Source: Gracilariopsis chorda (taxonomy: Eukaryota > Rhodophyta > Florideophyceae > Gracilariales > Gracilariaceae). From it: a stretch of DNA of 64,000 bases. The translations under genes and the position numbers were made by a program. Positions 46,490 through 58,697 of this stretch are shown here, piece after piece. Where the stretch lies: the NCBI GenBank assembly GCA_003194525.1, contig NBIV01000103.1, positions 124,001 to 188,000 on the forward strand. Direction: 5' to 3'. The notes under the pieces were generated by a model. That model did no database searches. It had not been told where the DNA came from and saw only the letters and a program-made list of their open reading frames with translations. Positions within the stretch are counted from its first letter, which is position 1, and the number at the start of each line of letters is the position of its first letter.

Positions 46490-49400
46490 CTACCAGGGAA
46501 CATCTGTTCCTCCTTTTTTAGATCATGAGCGCAAAAGTATGGGTGATACTCCCATAGACTCTGGAATAGACAGCGAAAACATTACGTCAGGTTCAGAAGC
46601 CTTTCTTTCCGATACAGAATCAGATTCAGAACAAGAAGAACTAGAAATTGTCATGTTGGAAACAGAAAAGAAGATTACCTGACAGATTCCTCGCAGATCG
46701 GGGTCAAATTTATCACCTGGCCGAACTCGTTCGAGAAGATTTTTCCCCTGCGTCTATCCCAATGTAGTAGCTGCGGACGTCTTCCACAACAGCTATTCGT
46801 CAATTAATTTCAAGGTGAAATGTTACAGCCGGAATGGCCTCCAAAACCACTGCAGCCGACAGAATCCGCATACTCAACTTTTTTGTCAACGCAAGACACC
46901 AAAATTGAGAAATGTGAGTAGGGTTAAAACATCATGCCATGATGGCTGGCATAGCCAGACTATCCTTTCAGTTGGAACTTCGAGAAGCCGTTGCAAGTGT
47001 ACAGTGTTAAAGATCACGACGCGGCTTGGGCGCGAGAAGCACGTATCTTGCTTCCTTCCTGATCTTCTCAGCCTTAAATTCCACTCCTAGTTCTCAAAGC
47101 GAGTGCATTTTTAAGAACAATCATCCCCGTTCCGTTTTGTAATTCGCTCCCGACAATTCTTCTTGACGACCAAGCACAGTTAAATGCAAGCATAATTGCA
47201 GCAACTCTGCTCTTGTTGTTCCGCATAGTCCTCTTAATCTTCATTGATCTTCTCGATGCTACAACAACCCCAACGCGATTCAATGGCACTCTCCCGGCCC
47301 AAATCCTAGAAACATCGACAGGAAAGGTATTCTGTTTGTCGGGAGACTGTTACCGCCCGGTCTCTACCGAAACCTTTAAGTTCCACCAGAATTTATTCCT
47401 TTATCAAACTTTGCAACCCACAATTCGTTCTTCCGGTTTTTTCGAAACGTATGTAAGGCACTTCTGAAAACCACACATCTCACTGTATATTGCTTATTTG
47501 CTGCCACTTACGCCTCTTCTGGTGCAATCTTGTACCATTGAGGTCGTTATTGCGTATTGCAATGCTGAAGAGAACAAGCGGCGTGATTTATTCTTCGTCG
47601 ATGGCTCTGGCCGCAGTCGAGATTCTTTTACCGCAGCTGTAGGTTCCATGGCCGAAAAATTGCCGACTATTGGAGACTTTGGATGCTTCCAGGACGATCA
47701 AGGGTTGCTCAGACAGTTCCCAGGTCGTTTGTTTGATAATGTGGAAGCAGATCTCATTATCACATAACTTCATCATATCGCCTACACGCACGGTTTCTGT
47801 GTAGCGTACGCAAGACACAGAAGCCCATATCACATGCAGTTTGCAGGTTTGCTATCCTGAATTTCTCCTGCGAGGACTAACCGGCTTTTTACGACGGTTG
47901 ACTGCGATTGCTGATACAACTTGGACTCAGGCGGTACGAAACCTGGGTAAGGTTATCGTTTTATAGCTAGCTGAATGTAGTTAGTTGTGGAAAGCGTAAC
48001 AGAATATGTATTTCGGTGAAAATTCATGCGCTGTTTGTAACAAACTTAGCGATATGGCGTTCACCGTTATTACAAAGAGACGTTTTGGTACGACCTCAGG
48101 CATCCAGGCCGGAGATGAGTTTGACCCCAGTTCAAAGGAGCTATATCGAGACCAGTATCTAGAAACTGGAATCGTGGCAAACTAAAATGGAGTGCGGAAT
48201 GGAATTTATGCCAACCAGTTGTCATAAATTGCCGTCTCACGCGGTAATGGACCCTTGGTCATTGACATCACTAAGAAATGGCCGTGTGACTCTTCGGCAC
48301 CCCATCCTTTCATGAGCTGTTTTCATCTGCTTCTAACATGATCAGATGTTACGTGTCGGTCTAGTTTCCGCGAGCATACAGAAGACTTTCATTTTCGTGG
48401 CCGGAAACCTTCCTGATCACGTAAAAAAGGAGCAATCAGACATTATCATATCTCCTCTCCTCAACAAACCTTTCATAGCGTTCAATTTCATGATGATCAA
48501 TGCTTGAGGCGCTACTTTTCCCTACACCGGCTCAAGCATTCATAATGTGAACAACTCCAAGTAAAACCGTTTCGGAGAAAAGACTGAGACCGGATGATAG
48601 GATATGAAATGAGCAGTATCATTCGGGTAGCAGAAATTGGAGAAATGCCCTACTGCGAGCATGGTGAAGAACTGGAATTGGGTGCGGCGATAAAAGGGGT
48701 GAGAAACTGGAGGAATGAAGGGATGAGATTGGGGCTGATGGATGTTCAAAAAATTCTGTCAGCGCAGGTACACGACGATTTCATTTTGAAGTTGACGATA
48801 ATACTTTCCTTTTCACAAACAAAAGCAGTTAGAGAGTGGCTCTCATTGGACTCCACTAGGGTCAAATTCAATTCCTCCACGGTGCCGTGCAACCAGCACG
48901 CTTTCTTCTACCGGAATGATTGCGATTGTGGCCTCTAACCTTACTACTAGAAGCTTGTCTTCTTCGAGTTGAGCTGCGATGAGGAACCTTTTGCAGATGC
49001 GGTTGTCCAGCGGTACTTTAGCTTTCGATATTTGGCTGAGATACAGGTGTAGATTCCGTTGCAGATTGAGTGATTGGACGCACACTCTCAGCTGGCATGT
49101 GTGAACTCGGTACTTAAGGTTGAACTGACTTTCTGTCTTCCGTGAGCAATTGAACAGATGTAGAGAATACGGTCATTTTCTCATCACCGTCATCGTATTC
49201 AATAGCATTATTTCTAGTGTTTTGCTCAAGATTGCATGATATCTCCGGCATAATCATTCCGTTTTCGTCGCTGATGAAAGGCCGTATCTACAACGTCTTT
49301 AGTCGAAGTGTTTCTAGGAACTGCAGCCAAGAGGTTATACTGGGTCGCACGTCCAGACTGGGAACACTAATACTAGTATTGTAGCTCTGGTCCTGCCTGA

Positions 49401-50830
49401 GGCTCTCTTCTATGAACATGTTTACGACCCACTGAACCCCCACGTTTTGAAGAATCCGATAATGTCTTATGAGTTTGAATCGCAACTCTACCACAACAAT
49501 TGGATGGTTTCGAACCAGTGAACTGTAAGTGAGCGTGCCCTTATCCGGTAAGCTACTTGTGCAATACAGATAATCCCTAATACTTAGCATTGGAGCAAAC
49601 AAAAATTCCTCGGAAAGACGATTATCAGGACCATACTAACGACGTTCCAGGACTGCCATCTCTCGGTTGAATACTTCCGGCATGCGTCTCTGTGAGCCTT
49701 TAACTTCCACACCAGAACTGTTCATTCGTCGGGATTCGGCCCGAGTAGGAATTGAAAGAACGCATTCCTTCCCGACTGCGGCGTTGCCTGCTTAGTTCTG
49801 TTGTAGGACTTGAACGGATTGGTTCGGGGGATTCATTCGGGTTGTGGATGTTCCAGAATATAAGAAACAGACGTAGAATATGTAGGAAAAGCCTGGCGTG
49901 GCAGATCAAACAGCCTCCCTCACAACTGTGAAATGGAGAATAGTGAGACTTGTATCGTTCCCGCCGTTCGAGTTGGCGTATTTATACAGTTTGGATGAGT
50001 ACAGTTTCGTTTCGAAAAGGCTGAAGTCCTTGTTACACATGGCGTATAGCTGAATCATGGTGTTCTGAAAAAGTACGTGCACCAAGTTGGACTTCCTATT
50101 TGCACGGTCCCTTCTCTAAAGATCGTAACCCAAAATAACCTTGCACGCATTACTGCGACGGAACGATTTAGTCAAAATGTAGGTCATAGAGCCCCTGGGA
50201 GTGCCTTCGTTGGTCTGGAAGTTCGTAACGTGGAAGAAAGTGCAAGAAGTCAGCAAAGCCGTTCATCAAAAGGAAGTGGTGAGAGACGAAGAGCAACAGG
50301 TAACAAACACAGTGGAGCTCCAGGTCTTCCCATCGAGCAGCATTTTGATTCGTTGCCTACAACTTCAAAGAGAATGAAAACCACAACATCCCTTGCACGA
50401 CCTTTTCAAGCGCTGAAACAAGACTGCGAGAATGCCTCTTGCCCGAATTTGCAGAATTCAATGGAAAACTCATCGAGTAATCACTCAAAAGTTTATGATT
50501 GTGAGCGTAGTTCTGGCCCTGCAAGAACCTGTGATATTATTCGTTACGATAACGGACAGAGCCAGACTTGCGACAGAGCTCTGTAACAGCCAACGGACCA
50601 CGATTACCGTGTTATCGAGCCAATAGATCGAGGAAACATAGTTCGGAAAAATGATATCCTCCAGCAATCAGCACAGGATCATCAGAGTGCTGAGGAGGAT
50701 GCTGGGAAGAAGTTTTCTTTGTCGTACATAGCGCAAATAGAAACCATGGGTAGTGTAAATGTTGACACGCACAAGACTGAAGCCAAGTAAAACGTTATTT
50801 TGGGTCAAAACAATTGAGGTTTCTCTGAAA
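46490..50830. other. Long stretch without a recognised gene
   Basis: Open frames at 46815-47090, 47213-47467, 47498-47767, 48594-48938 and 50077-50586 show no motif I can name. The part near 46,590-46,670 is acidic and serine-rich and may be element E linker. Nothing here supports a named gene. Confidence 0.35.
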
Positions 50831-50835
50831 CATTC

Positions 50836-51258
50836 ATGGATGAATGTAGCCAATTCTTGGAACCGCAAAAACGCCTTCTGTTGACATCGGAGCGCAGCAC
50901 ATCTAACGTTGGTGGTACTTATCCTTCTGGACACATAGAAGACCTAAAAGAGGCCGAGTACAATCTGTTGATGGAAGTACTGTTCATAGTCAAATTTAGA
51001 GGAATTTCCGAGAGTCAAGCATGGCCACTTTTGCGAAGAAATTTGATAGCTTCCAAATTTAGATGTGATTTGATCTGTCGGTATAATAGGAAAACAGTAG
51101 AAGTGCAAAGATGCTTTGGAGCTATGTACCGACATGATCATGCACCAGTGATTGCACGACCCCTTCATGATGTTGTTGTTCTTTATGCGCGCACATTGTC
51201 TAATTGCGACACTAAGGTAGAACTTATCATAATTCATTCTCAATCTCTCAACAACTAA
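50836..51258 (+). other. Unassigned open frame cut short by the pogo element
   Basis: 140 codons, including EAEYNLLMEVLFIVKFRGIS and SQAWPLLRRNLIASKFRCDL. No domain is recognised. It ends five bases before the pogo element at 51264. It might be the N-terminal part of the tnp2-like relic seen at 54.7-56.5 kb on the same strand, split by the pogo insertion, but this is only positional. Confidence 0.25.
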
Positions 51259-51263
51259 GTTTA

Positions 51264-51288
51264 GCGGTCAGAAGGGCTTAATTTGAGA
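51264..51288 (+). repeat. Left terminal inverted repeat of the pogo-like element
   Basis: Begins GCGGTCAGAAGGGCTTAATT and ends TGAGA; it is the reverse complement of 53454-53478 apart from one base. A second copy of its inner part (GGGCTTTATTTGAGA) follows at 51291-51305, giving a short direct repeat that may be a second transposase-binding site. Confidence 0.9.
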
Positions 51289-51434
51289 AAGGGCTTTATT
51301 TGAGACGGTGCAACTGCAAATGACGTAATCTCTTATCTCAGCGCTTCCACTAAACCCTGACCCAAGATTCCCACACCGTTTAACACTGCGCTCCAATCCC
51401 TTCCTCTCTACCCAAGACAATTTGCTGCATAACC

Positions 51435-52663
51435 ATGCCACTTTCCAGGCAGCGCAAAACAGCACGTCTGAAACGCAATTTCGACCGTAGAAGCGAGGAT
51501 CAAGCAAACTGCATTCGCACGGTAGCACTCTTCAAACACGGCTGTACCCTACGAAACGTGGCATCAGCCTGTTATCGTTCCCGTGCAACAAACTATCCCT
51601 GGTTCCAAGCAACAAAATTGACAAACAAAACCAAACTCTACAAGCTCCTGAATCCCGTAGACTTTAAACGAGGTAGACCAACAACTCTAAGCCGAAGAAA
51701 AGAAGAAGCAATTGTTAAGCGCGTCATTTATGCAGGTCAGCGCAGATTTGCATTCGATGCAAACCAAATGAAAAGTCTAATCGCAGATGTAACTGCAGAT
51801 GGTCGGGTTGGATACCAGCGTTGTGTTCCCTCTGATGCAGCCATTCGTTCCTTTCGTGCATGGAACTGTTCTCTAACGTTTAGATACGCCGAAGACATGT
51901 CTGCTAAGTACTTTCCCGGTGAGTTTACCGACCATGTGAAGACGTTTAGTACACTTCTAACAGAGCTCCAAAAACAAGAACCTGAACTATTCCAAGATCC
52001 AGATCGTATATTTATTCTAGACGAGACAGCTGTGAATGCTTCGCATGGCCACAGATTGAAAGGATTTTCCGCTCCCAGTATTCATCTTTTCGGCAGACGT
52101 CATGACCTGAAAAAGAACGGCAAGCATCTCACTGCCTTTGTGATTGGTTCAAGCTCTGGGAAACTTGCACCACCTTTTCTTATCGCAGAATGGAAAAAGT
52201 GTATGCCGAAGGGGATGGAAGAAATAGAGCAAGATATTGTTAGTCTCTCTCCAAACTACAAGTGGCTTGGCTACAATACCTGGATTCCAACCAGTACAGT
52301 CGTCTGATGCTCACTAGAGGGAAGTATGGATCTGCAACTTTAACCCATGTCGTGAAGCATTTTGCAGAATTCGCGCGCCAGTTCGTGTCGCCTTCAAAAT
52401 CACTATTGCTCTTGCATGATGGGCATAGCTCTCGCACAGGTACAGACTGGTTGGTAGAATGCGAGAAGTTTAAGATACATGTCATTCAACTTCCCGCCAA
52501 TACTTCACCTTCCATTCAGCCATGTGGTTCCCATATAAATAAACATTTCAAAGAGGAAACGAGCCCAGTTCGTGATGTTCTTCTGGGAGGCGGAGAATTT
52601 TCTCATGCCAATACGTGTTTCAAAATAAAACTGGTCATTGCTGGCTATCGAAATTACGCCTAA
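51435..52663 (+). pseudogene. pogo-like transposase, N-terminal and catalytic parts
   Basis: The N-terminal half has helix-turn-helix DNA-binding regions of CENP-B/Pogo type (FKHGCTLRNVASACYRSRAT; GRPTTLSRRKEEAIVKRVI). The catalytic core carries the first aspartate in IFILDETAVNASHG and the second in SLLLLHDGHSSRTG. The third position, in LPANTSPSIQPCGSHINKHF, has glycine where the family has aspartate (Q-P-x-D). The piece 51435-52307 and the next piece 52262-52663 are in different frames, with the shift at about 52250-52310. So both a frame break and a lost catalytic residue make it inactive. First ATG at 51435 lies 147 bp inside the left repeat. Confidence 0.85.
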
Positions 52664-52703
52664 AGTGGTCAAGAAGAGCTTTGTTGACGTTGGGATGTAG
52701 CCA

Positions 52704-52967
52704 ATGGATAACTTCTTCGTGGACAGACTCCGTGAGAAATTAGATATGAGAGCTGAGTCAATAAGTCGGAAAGGTGAAACGAATGCACTTGAGGTCAGAT
52801 CTTCCAATCGGCTCCGAACCAAAGACGAAACGATTTACGGAAAGATCCAGGACGCATTATCTACTCACTTTAATCCAACTGCAGCATTCACAGAACTAGA
52901 GAATACCTCCAGAACAACCGCTCAACAAACCGAGTTATATGGGAATCAGCACCATTGCGTGCTCTAG
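52704..52967 (+). pseudogene. pogo-like transposase, C-terminal part
   Basis: 87 codons starting MDNFFVDRLREKLDMRAESI, charged and helical, in the frame of the first transposase piece. It follows a further shift and stop near 52665. Length and position fit the variable C-terminal tail of pogo-like transposases; no motif is present. Confidence 0.5.
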
Positions 52968-53453
52968 TTCGTGTGGTCCGCGGAAAAGTTGCCAGTGATA
53001 CAGGAAACCCGGCTTTACGACTCACTCAGAGCACGGTTTATGAAAAAAAAGCATCCGCAAAACTCCACCATCATAAAGAAAGAATGTAATGCTTCACCAT
53101 GGAAATTAAAGAAAAAACGGAGCGCTTGTATCTAAAGTGTTTAGAAGAGAATCTGCCGCCGCTGTTTAAGAGTGTGCGGGATGATAGTGTGCCGATAACT
53201 AAGTTAATGAGACGTTGACAAGCCAAAAAAAGCGGAAACTTACGAGTTGAGCTAGGGGAAGGACTACGAGTGCCAAGAGGCACGCGCAGATTGCGCATGC
53301 CTCGATAAGCGGCAAAAGGAAGCGCTGGGGTTGGCGGCAGCGTCGTCTCAAATAAATCCCTTGGCCTGATTGCGTCGCATTTTTGCTTTACGGGATGAGA
53401 TATTTTGTGCCAAAGCAGCTTCAAAATTGCCTTTTTCTGAAGCATAGTGTGTG

Positions 53454-53478
53454 TCTCAAATTAAGCCCTTCTGACTGC
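53454..53478 (-). repeat. Right terminal inverted repeat of the pogo-like element
   Basis: On the minus strand it begins GCAGTCAGAAGGGCTTAATT, matching the left end with one difference at the third base, and is followed outside by TA at 53479-53480. Confidence 0.9.
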
Positions 53479-53480
53479 TA

Positions 53481-54740
53481 ACTGGTATATATTCCCCGTG
53501 AATGAAACTTTCTCTCTACCCCGTTACACCATTCTTAACTTCCGACTCAAAATATTGATGATAGCTGTTGCGTGCTCCCATTCTGCAGCAGCCGTGTTAC
53601 GCTCACCAACTGGTATTATAAGACGTAGTGGAATAATGCAAAAATTCTACTGGGAGACCCGAATGTATAATCCATTTCGTTCTGGCGCGTTCCTCCTCTT
53701 CCATGCTTTGCTCTGCTAACTCTTCCTCAAATCCAGAGAAGGTCAGCTGGGGTGTACACGACGACAAGGCGGGTTCTATGTATCACTTTTGCCACACTCA
53801 TATTATCTGGTGACACTCTACCCTTCGTTTTCCCTTCATCCTTGGCGATAAAGCGCGGTAAGATCGACTTGGGGCCCTTGTGTGCTGTAGATTTCAGCTT
53901 AAGTCCAGAAAATCTCTTTAAAACCATTCAGATCCTTGTAAAGGAGCTGTTGACACTTCCTATAATCCCTGGTCTACTTTGAAAACCCCACTGCCATCCA
54001 GCTAGAGTTTCCGTGGGAACCTCCATGATCTTTCTGTGAATACTTAGGGAAAGGTTGCTAAGATCCGCACGGTTGCACGTGCCTCTTCTCTTTTGTTACG
54101 CAAAGGTAAGCGGTGGTCTTTTTCTGACGCTCCCACCCAGGTCTTCGGCCTGTCGGTGCGTCGAATGTAGGGGTGATTTTACGAATATCCCGGTTCCGTT
54201 GAGGAAATCAGTCCACAGATCGTCTAGACGAATTTCACGACCTCCCGGGTCACCCATCATGATGCACAGTGCATAAGCCTTGGTGATGATAGTCGCACAA
54301 CTGTTCATCGCAAGTACTGGTAACTGTTGGTCTCAGAGCAGCTTTCTGCGCTATGCAGAAAGCTAAATTTCTTTGAGTGCCTTATGAATGGGTGCATGCA
54401 AGCATATAGCTCTATTGCTAATAAACCGACTGATATGCTGTATCTCGACTATTAAAGTGGCGAGTATTTCCAAGAGAAGCACGGAGACCAAATTATATAC
54501 TGGAAGAGAAATGCATAGCTTTACATCTTCTTATCTTTCTGCACAGATGGTTTCGAAGTGTGCAGAGGGCGAAAGCTGACACGATTTATGTCACCTCTGA
54601 TGTTCACAGTTTGATTTAGCCGTCGGGATATCGTTTTCAAGCGTCAAATGCTCTTCTTTCGGGATTCATTCCTCGAGTTCATGATACAAGGAACTTTGAT
54701 TGTTTCCCTGCATCACTTGTCGAGGACCTATAGAATCCCG
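53481..54740. other. Stretch without a recognised gene
   Basis: Plus-strand open frames at 53498-53719 and 53752-53982 carry no recognised motif. They may be further pieces of the tnp2-like element that starts to be readable at 54.75 kb. Confidence 0.3.
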
Positions 54741-54754
54741 AACAGGGGATAAGT

Positions 54755-56600
54755 ATGCTTTGTCATGATAGAACGGTTAGAACTGTATATGCATCGCTTC
54801 TCTGCATCACCGCCAGCTGGCCCACCGCAAGCACACTTCCTGGCATCAAGAGTCATATAGCTGAGCTCCTGGGCCGAAAATGTCACAAGAAATCCCGAAG
54901 CATCTGGTGGGGAAAGCCACATTTTTCTACTTCCAGAAATAGTTTTCGTACCATCAGAGTCACAGTTATCACCGGATTACATATAATCTAGGTGCCCTGA
55001 ACCAAGAACAGAAAGAAGTATAAAGCTTGTATGGAACTGGTTGACATCCCCGGTAACAAAAGCATCTCAAGATAAGATTGCGAAAGAGAATGGGGTGAAA
55101 AGGCGCCCACCTCTGACCACCTTGCAGTTAATTTTGTCAGAGGTACCCCGTATGATCCAGTTCAGGTATGGCTACTTGGCCGGTCTAAGCGTCAAATCTG
55201 TATTTGTACCGGCACACAACCAAAATGCTTGGAAGGTACATACTCGTTCGTACTTGATGAACAGCTCATACGGTATGTTAGCGATGCTCTTGCAGAGAGT
55301 TAAAAAGAAATCGCGGCAGTATGGGAAATACCGCCAGAGTCATTCAAGTACATTGGTGGATATTAGGCGGAAGACTACAAAAATTTTGGTCTCTACTACG
55401 GATGTTTAATGCTTCGCAGAGGGACAATTAGCAGACGCTAAGTATCGCTTTGCCATTTGACTTCAATGATTAAATTCATTCTATTCCACCCCACAGTCTC
55501 AAATAATGATGGAAGGAGCCTTTCAGATTTGCTGTTCAACACCCATTCTCTCTCATCGATTTGTATTACAAATCAGGATCAAACGCTTTTGTGATAACCC
55601 CTGCAACCCATGCAATTCTCCATCTTCCGGAAATGGTGCGTGATTGTGGACCCATACGAAACGTGTCTCAGTTTGTTGTAGAGCGAGTTGCTGGAAGGCT
55701 GAATGAAATGAGAGGATCCACCCAGCGCCCTGAAGCAGATTTCTTTCATAAGACCCATAAGTTTTTTGCACTTCGAATTATAGGTGGTGGAATAGGAGAA
55801 AGGGTACGGAGCATGTCAGGAAACCCAGTTTCTGGCGCCTCACAGGCTTCCATGCACAGCACAGAGTGCGACTTTCCGGAAAGTATTTGACGTTTCAGTG
55901 ATAAATTTCAGTTCTAAAGTACGTTGAACGTGGCCCTATCCCTCACGCCTGCTGCTACATCTCCAATATGCGTATCTCGTAGGAGCTTTGTTCTGGGTGA
56001 TGTGGACCGTCATAAATATGTCACAGAATACCTCCAAGGCTACCTCCTCGTCACAGCATACGACATTCAGATCGCTAAACTCTGAGTAATTCCGTGTGCT
56101 ACCATAGCTACCGGAGATCAAGCTTGAGGCTTGAGCGCTTTGCTCAGTTTCAACTTCGAACCAGACAGGAGGGCCACCGTGCACGTCAACGTTGCTGAAT
56201 AGATGTTGAATGTGTGTGAGATGATTCCGCCGTGTCCTTGGAGGCAGGAAAACAACTGTTTGGAAGTATATTACGGGCGTGTCAATGAGATCCACAAGAA
56301 AATGGCAACGTATCGCAGACCAGAGAAGCAGTTGACGAACGTGGTAAAATTTCATCTCGTTCGGGTTAATTGGATATATGGACTACGGGTTTTTGAACTT
56401 AGGGAACCTGAATTTACTGATCTCAGTAGTAGGAAGCGAAGAGTGTCATTGCGAGACATTTGAAAGACCGCTGAGGAAATTTCATGAATACACCCTTGGC
56501 TACATGAACTACAACGGCAGACGCAATTTTCTTGGCTCAGTTCAGCTCGAATATCAAAGCGGCCAAGGAAATAATGGAGTTCTAGGAGGAGTCTTTGGGC
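54755..56600 (+). mobile_element. tnp2/Plavaka-like (CACTA group) DNA transposon relic
   Basis: Several separated plus-strand pieces read like the tnp2-type transposase of CACTA/Plavaka elements, in order. Near 54,790: ASLLCITASWPTASTLPGIK followed by RKC, like the L-L-x-x-x-x-D-x-P-A-x-x-K-x-x-G segment. Near 55,250-55,390: FVLDEQLIRYVSDALAES and SFKYIGGY. Near 55,600-55,720: HAILHLPEMVRDCGP and QFVVERVAGRLNEMRG, matching the H-L-x-E-x-x-x-x-G-P...x-E-R-x-x-G-x-L segment that ends the catalytic domain. Near 56,260: VYYGRVNEIHKKM, like the Y-G-x-V zone after the core. Stops and shifts are frequent and no terminal repeats were found. Confidence 0.55.
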
Positions 56601-56994
56601 AAGCTCGTGGAGGTATGTGACAATCTAGCTGGCGATAAGGTGAAGTAATGCGTGGCAGATTGCCTAATTTTTGGGTTTCTACCGCATTGGTATACTCTGA
56701 ATCGTAACGATTAACAATCAGAATAGGGATGTTAACTCTAATCCCCCCACTTATACTAAAGCGGAAGTTTGTCTGTCTGTGTGTCTGTCTGTCAGCCAAC
56801 GCTCATTCATTGGCTGCAAAATCGGCAAGGAGGCTGCCAAGTGGAAACGTGGCATTTTATGCGCTCCAAGAGGCATCTTGCACCGCATAATGCGACACGT
56901 TTCCACCTGGTGCCTTTTGCGCGCCACAGTAGCCTAGCCGTTTGACCAAAGTAGCCCGCCCGTTACACTACAGTAACCGACCCGTTGCAGTGCA

Positions 56995-57040
56995 GTGCAC
57001 ATGACCGTTCTAATTACTATTTTTCAACGGTCATATGCAC
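56995..57040 (+). repeat. First conserved hairpin in the Helitron B leader
   Basis: GTGCACATGACCGTT (56995-57009) pairs with AACGGTCATATGCAC (57026-57040), 14 of 15 positions, 16-base loop. The copy in the next Helitron (63069-63114) is perfect over all 15. Confidence 0.8.
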
Positions 57041-57045
57041 AAATG

Positions 57046-57076
57046 GCATTGCATGCTATACAAAAGCGTGCAATGC
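57046..57076 (+). repeat. Second conserved hairpin in the Helitron B leader
   Basis: GCATTGCATGC (57046-57056) and GCGTGCAATGC (57066-57076) pair with one G-T step, loop TATACAAAA. In the next Helitron (63120-63150) the same place pairs perfectly. Confidence 0.8.
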
Positions 57077-57741
57077 ACTCGCCCACTGAGCGCTCGCGTT
57101 CTCCTTCGCTGTGGTTAACCTACGGTGTGGGTTCTAGCACTCTGGGCGAGTCAGGACGTCTGAAAAAGGTACGCTGGCGGTACCGGCGGGATCTGTTAAG
57201 TTTAACTTTCTCACCAAACAACGCGTTCGTCATCCGGATTTATTTGGTTCAGCAATTTTTTCTGGGTGGCGTTCACGTGAGGTACGATAGCTCCCCACAA
57301 AACGTGCTTTGCGCTGAAGGAGTAGCCCTTGAAGAGTCCAGAAAGGGGACAACAGAGTATGAGTCGAGCAACACCCGCTCTGTCTGGATCTAAGGAACTG
57401 TTAAAGGGAAACGGTCTTCGGACTAAAGTACGTCCAGCACAGAGTTGCCTAGCGAATTTGGGATTGTAAATCTCGCAGTCCTGGCAGACTCTCCAAGCAC
57501 GGCCCCCTGCTTACTCTGTACAGGTTAGTTCCAAATCTAGGCGGTTTCTTTGTGGTCAAGATATTTTATCTTCGCTGCAACGATCCAAAACTTCGGTGCT
57601 AGGTGCATCAAAGGGTTTGGCAGCCCATAGTACAATTGTTCTCGACCATATCCTTTTTTTCTTCTTTTTTTCTTTTCTTTTCTTGCTTTGCCGGTCTTTG
57701 GACAGTTTGTCTTTTATGTGGTGTGCTTAAGTTCTTTTTAC

Positions 57742-58661
57742 AATGCCTCCAACTGAGCCCAGTGCTTCAGGCGACACGTGAGCAGAACCGTCAAAGTACT
57801 GCTGCGAGACGTCGAGCAGAGTCCAGTGAGCAACAGGTAGAGAGGAGACGTCTTGATAGAGAGCGAGCAGCCATACGGAGGGCAAATGAAACTGAGGAAC
57901 AGCGTGAAGCACGAAGACCAGCTGATTGGAAACGTGCGCGAAGAAGAAGGGCTGCACAATCAGCGCCGCAGACTGATGGTAATCGTGAGACTAACCGCGT
58001 AGCGACAGCTTTGGCACGAGCTTCAGAGACCCCAGCTCACCGTTCAAACCGTCAGGGAAATGATCGTGATGCCCGGCGTGCTGCGAGGTCACAGAATGAT
58101 CCTTTGACTCATCAATCTCGCCGTCACTCCAACAGAACATCTAGACAGGCATCGCGAGAGCTCGAGAGTGCAGCTGATCGACAACAGCGTCTTGAAGCTC
58201 AGCGCGAGAGCCGAAATGTCGCGCGTCGATTGTTTGACTCGGATAATGTCGATGACAGTGGCTGCTTGGACCTTGGTCTCATGAATGTCGAGTGCCGCTT
58301 CTGCAAGGCACTGCACTTCAGAGAGGAGAGAGTGGTGAACAGCTCTCGCTGGAACCCGCTTTTCTCGCAGTGCTGCGCAAAAGGTCATCTCAGCTTCCCT
58401 GCGCTTCTGCAGCCTCCACCTCTTCTTCGTCAACTACTGACTGTGACTGGGCTTCGAGAGAACCATTTAAGTGCTGAGATCCGTGCTTACAACACAGTTA
58501 TGTCTATGGCGTCCGTCAAGGCAAACTGGGTGAGCCGTGGTTTAGGAGACTCTTTTTTCAATCCTACGATCACCATGCAGGGACAGATCTATCACTACAT
58601 GGGTCCGCTCATTCCCGCTCAGGGTGTCCAGCCCGCCTCTCTGTCTATGTATATCCATTAA
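57742..58661 (+). pseudogene. Helitron B, N-terminal part of Rep-helicase
   Basis: An open frame starts at 57603, but its first codons run through a T-rich stretch (57650-57690) and give a hydrophobic string that is probably not coding; the likely protein begins after about 57740. It is very rich in Arg, Glu and Ala (RRRLDRERAAIRRANETEEQ), a low-complexity N-terminus seen in some Helitron proteins. Later it has CRFCKALHFREERVVNSSRW and CCAKGHLSFPALLQPP, the cysteine pair before the Helitron-like N domain, and FFNPTITMQGQIYHYMGPLI. A TAA at 58659-58661 interrupts it in the same frame as the next piece, so this is a single premature stop. Confidence 0.8.
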
Positions 58662-58697
58662 ACCGACTATGACGCGCAGTCTGCGAGGCAAGCGGGG

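Larger units (their letters stand above)
44880..46490 (+). mobile_element. LTR retrotransposon fossil, element E (Gag and protease)
   Basis: Plus-strand fossil with a retrotransposon Gag, two zinc knuckles and an aspartic protease. No RT was recognised after 46.5 kb, so only the 5' half is present or the rest is beyond recognition. It is unlike elements A-D. Broken, with several breaks; age looks intermediate. Confidence 0.75.
51264..53478 (+). mobile_element. pogo-like Tc1/mariner DNA transposon, 2,215 bp, complete ends
   Basis: Cut-and-paste element with 25-bp terminal inverted repeats (51264-51288 and 53454-53478, one mismatch) flanked on both sides by TA (51262-51263 and 53479-53480), the target duplication of this superfamily. 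It holds a DDE_1-type transposase on the plus strand in three open pieces. Ends look intact, so it could be moved by a working relative, but its own transposase is broken. Confidence 0.9.

Noticed and set aside
47498-47767. Open frame with LFFVDGSGRSRDSF, which recalls an RNase H aspartate strand
   Set aside because: No other RNase H or RT motif lies around it; one short match is not enough.
57603-57740. Hydrophobic N-terminal extension of the Helitron B open frame as a signal peptide
   Set aside because: It comes from a T-rich run (57650-57690) at the edge of the leader, and Helitron Reps are not secreted.
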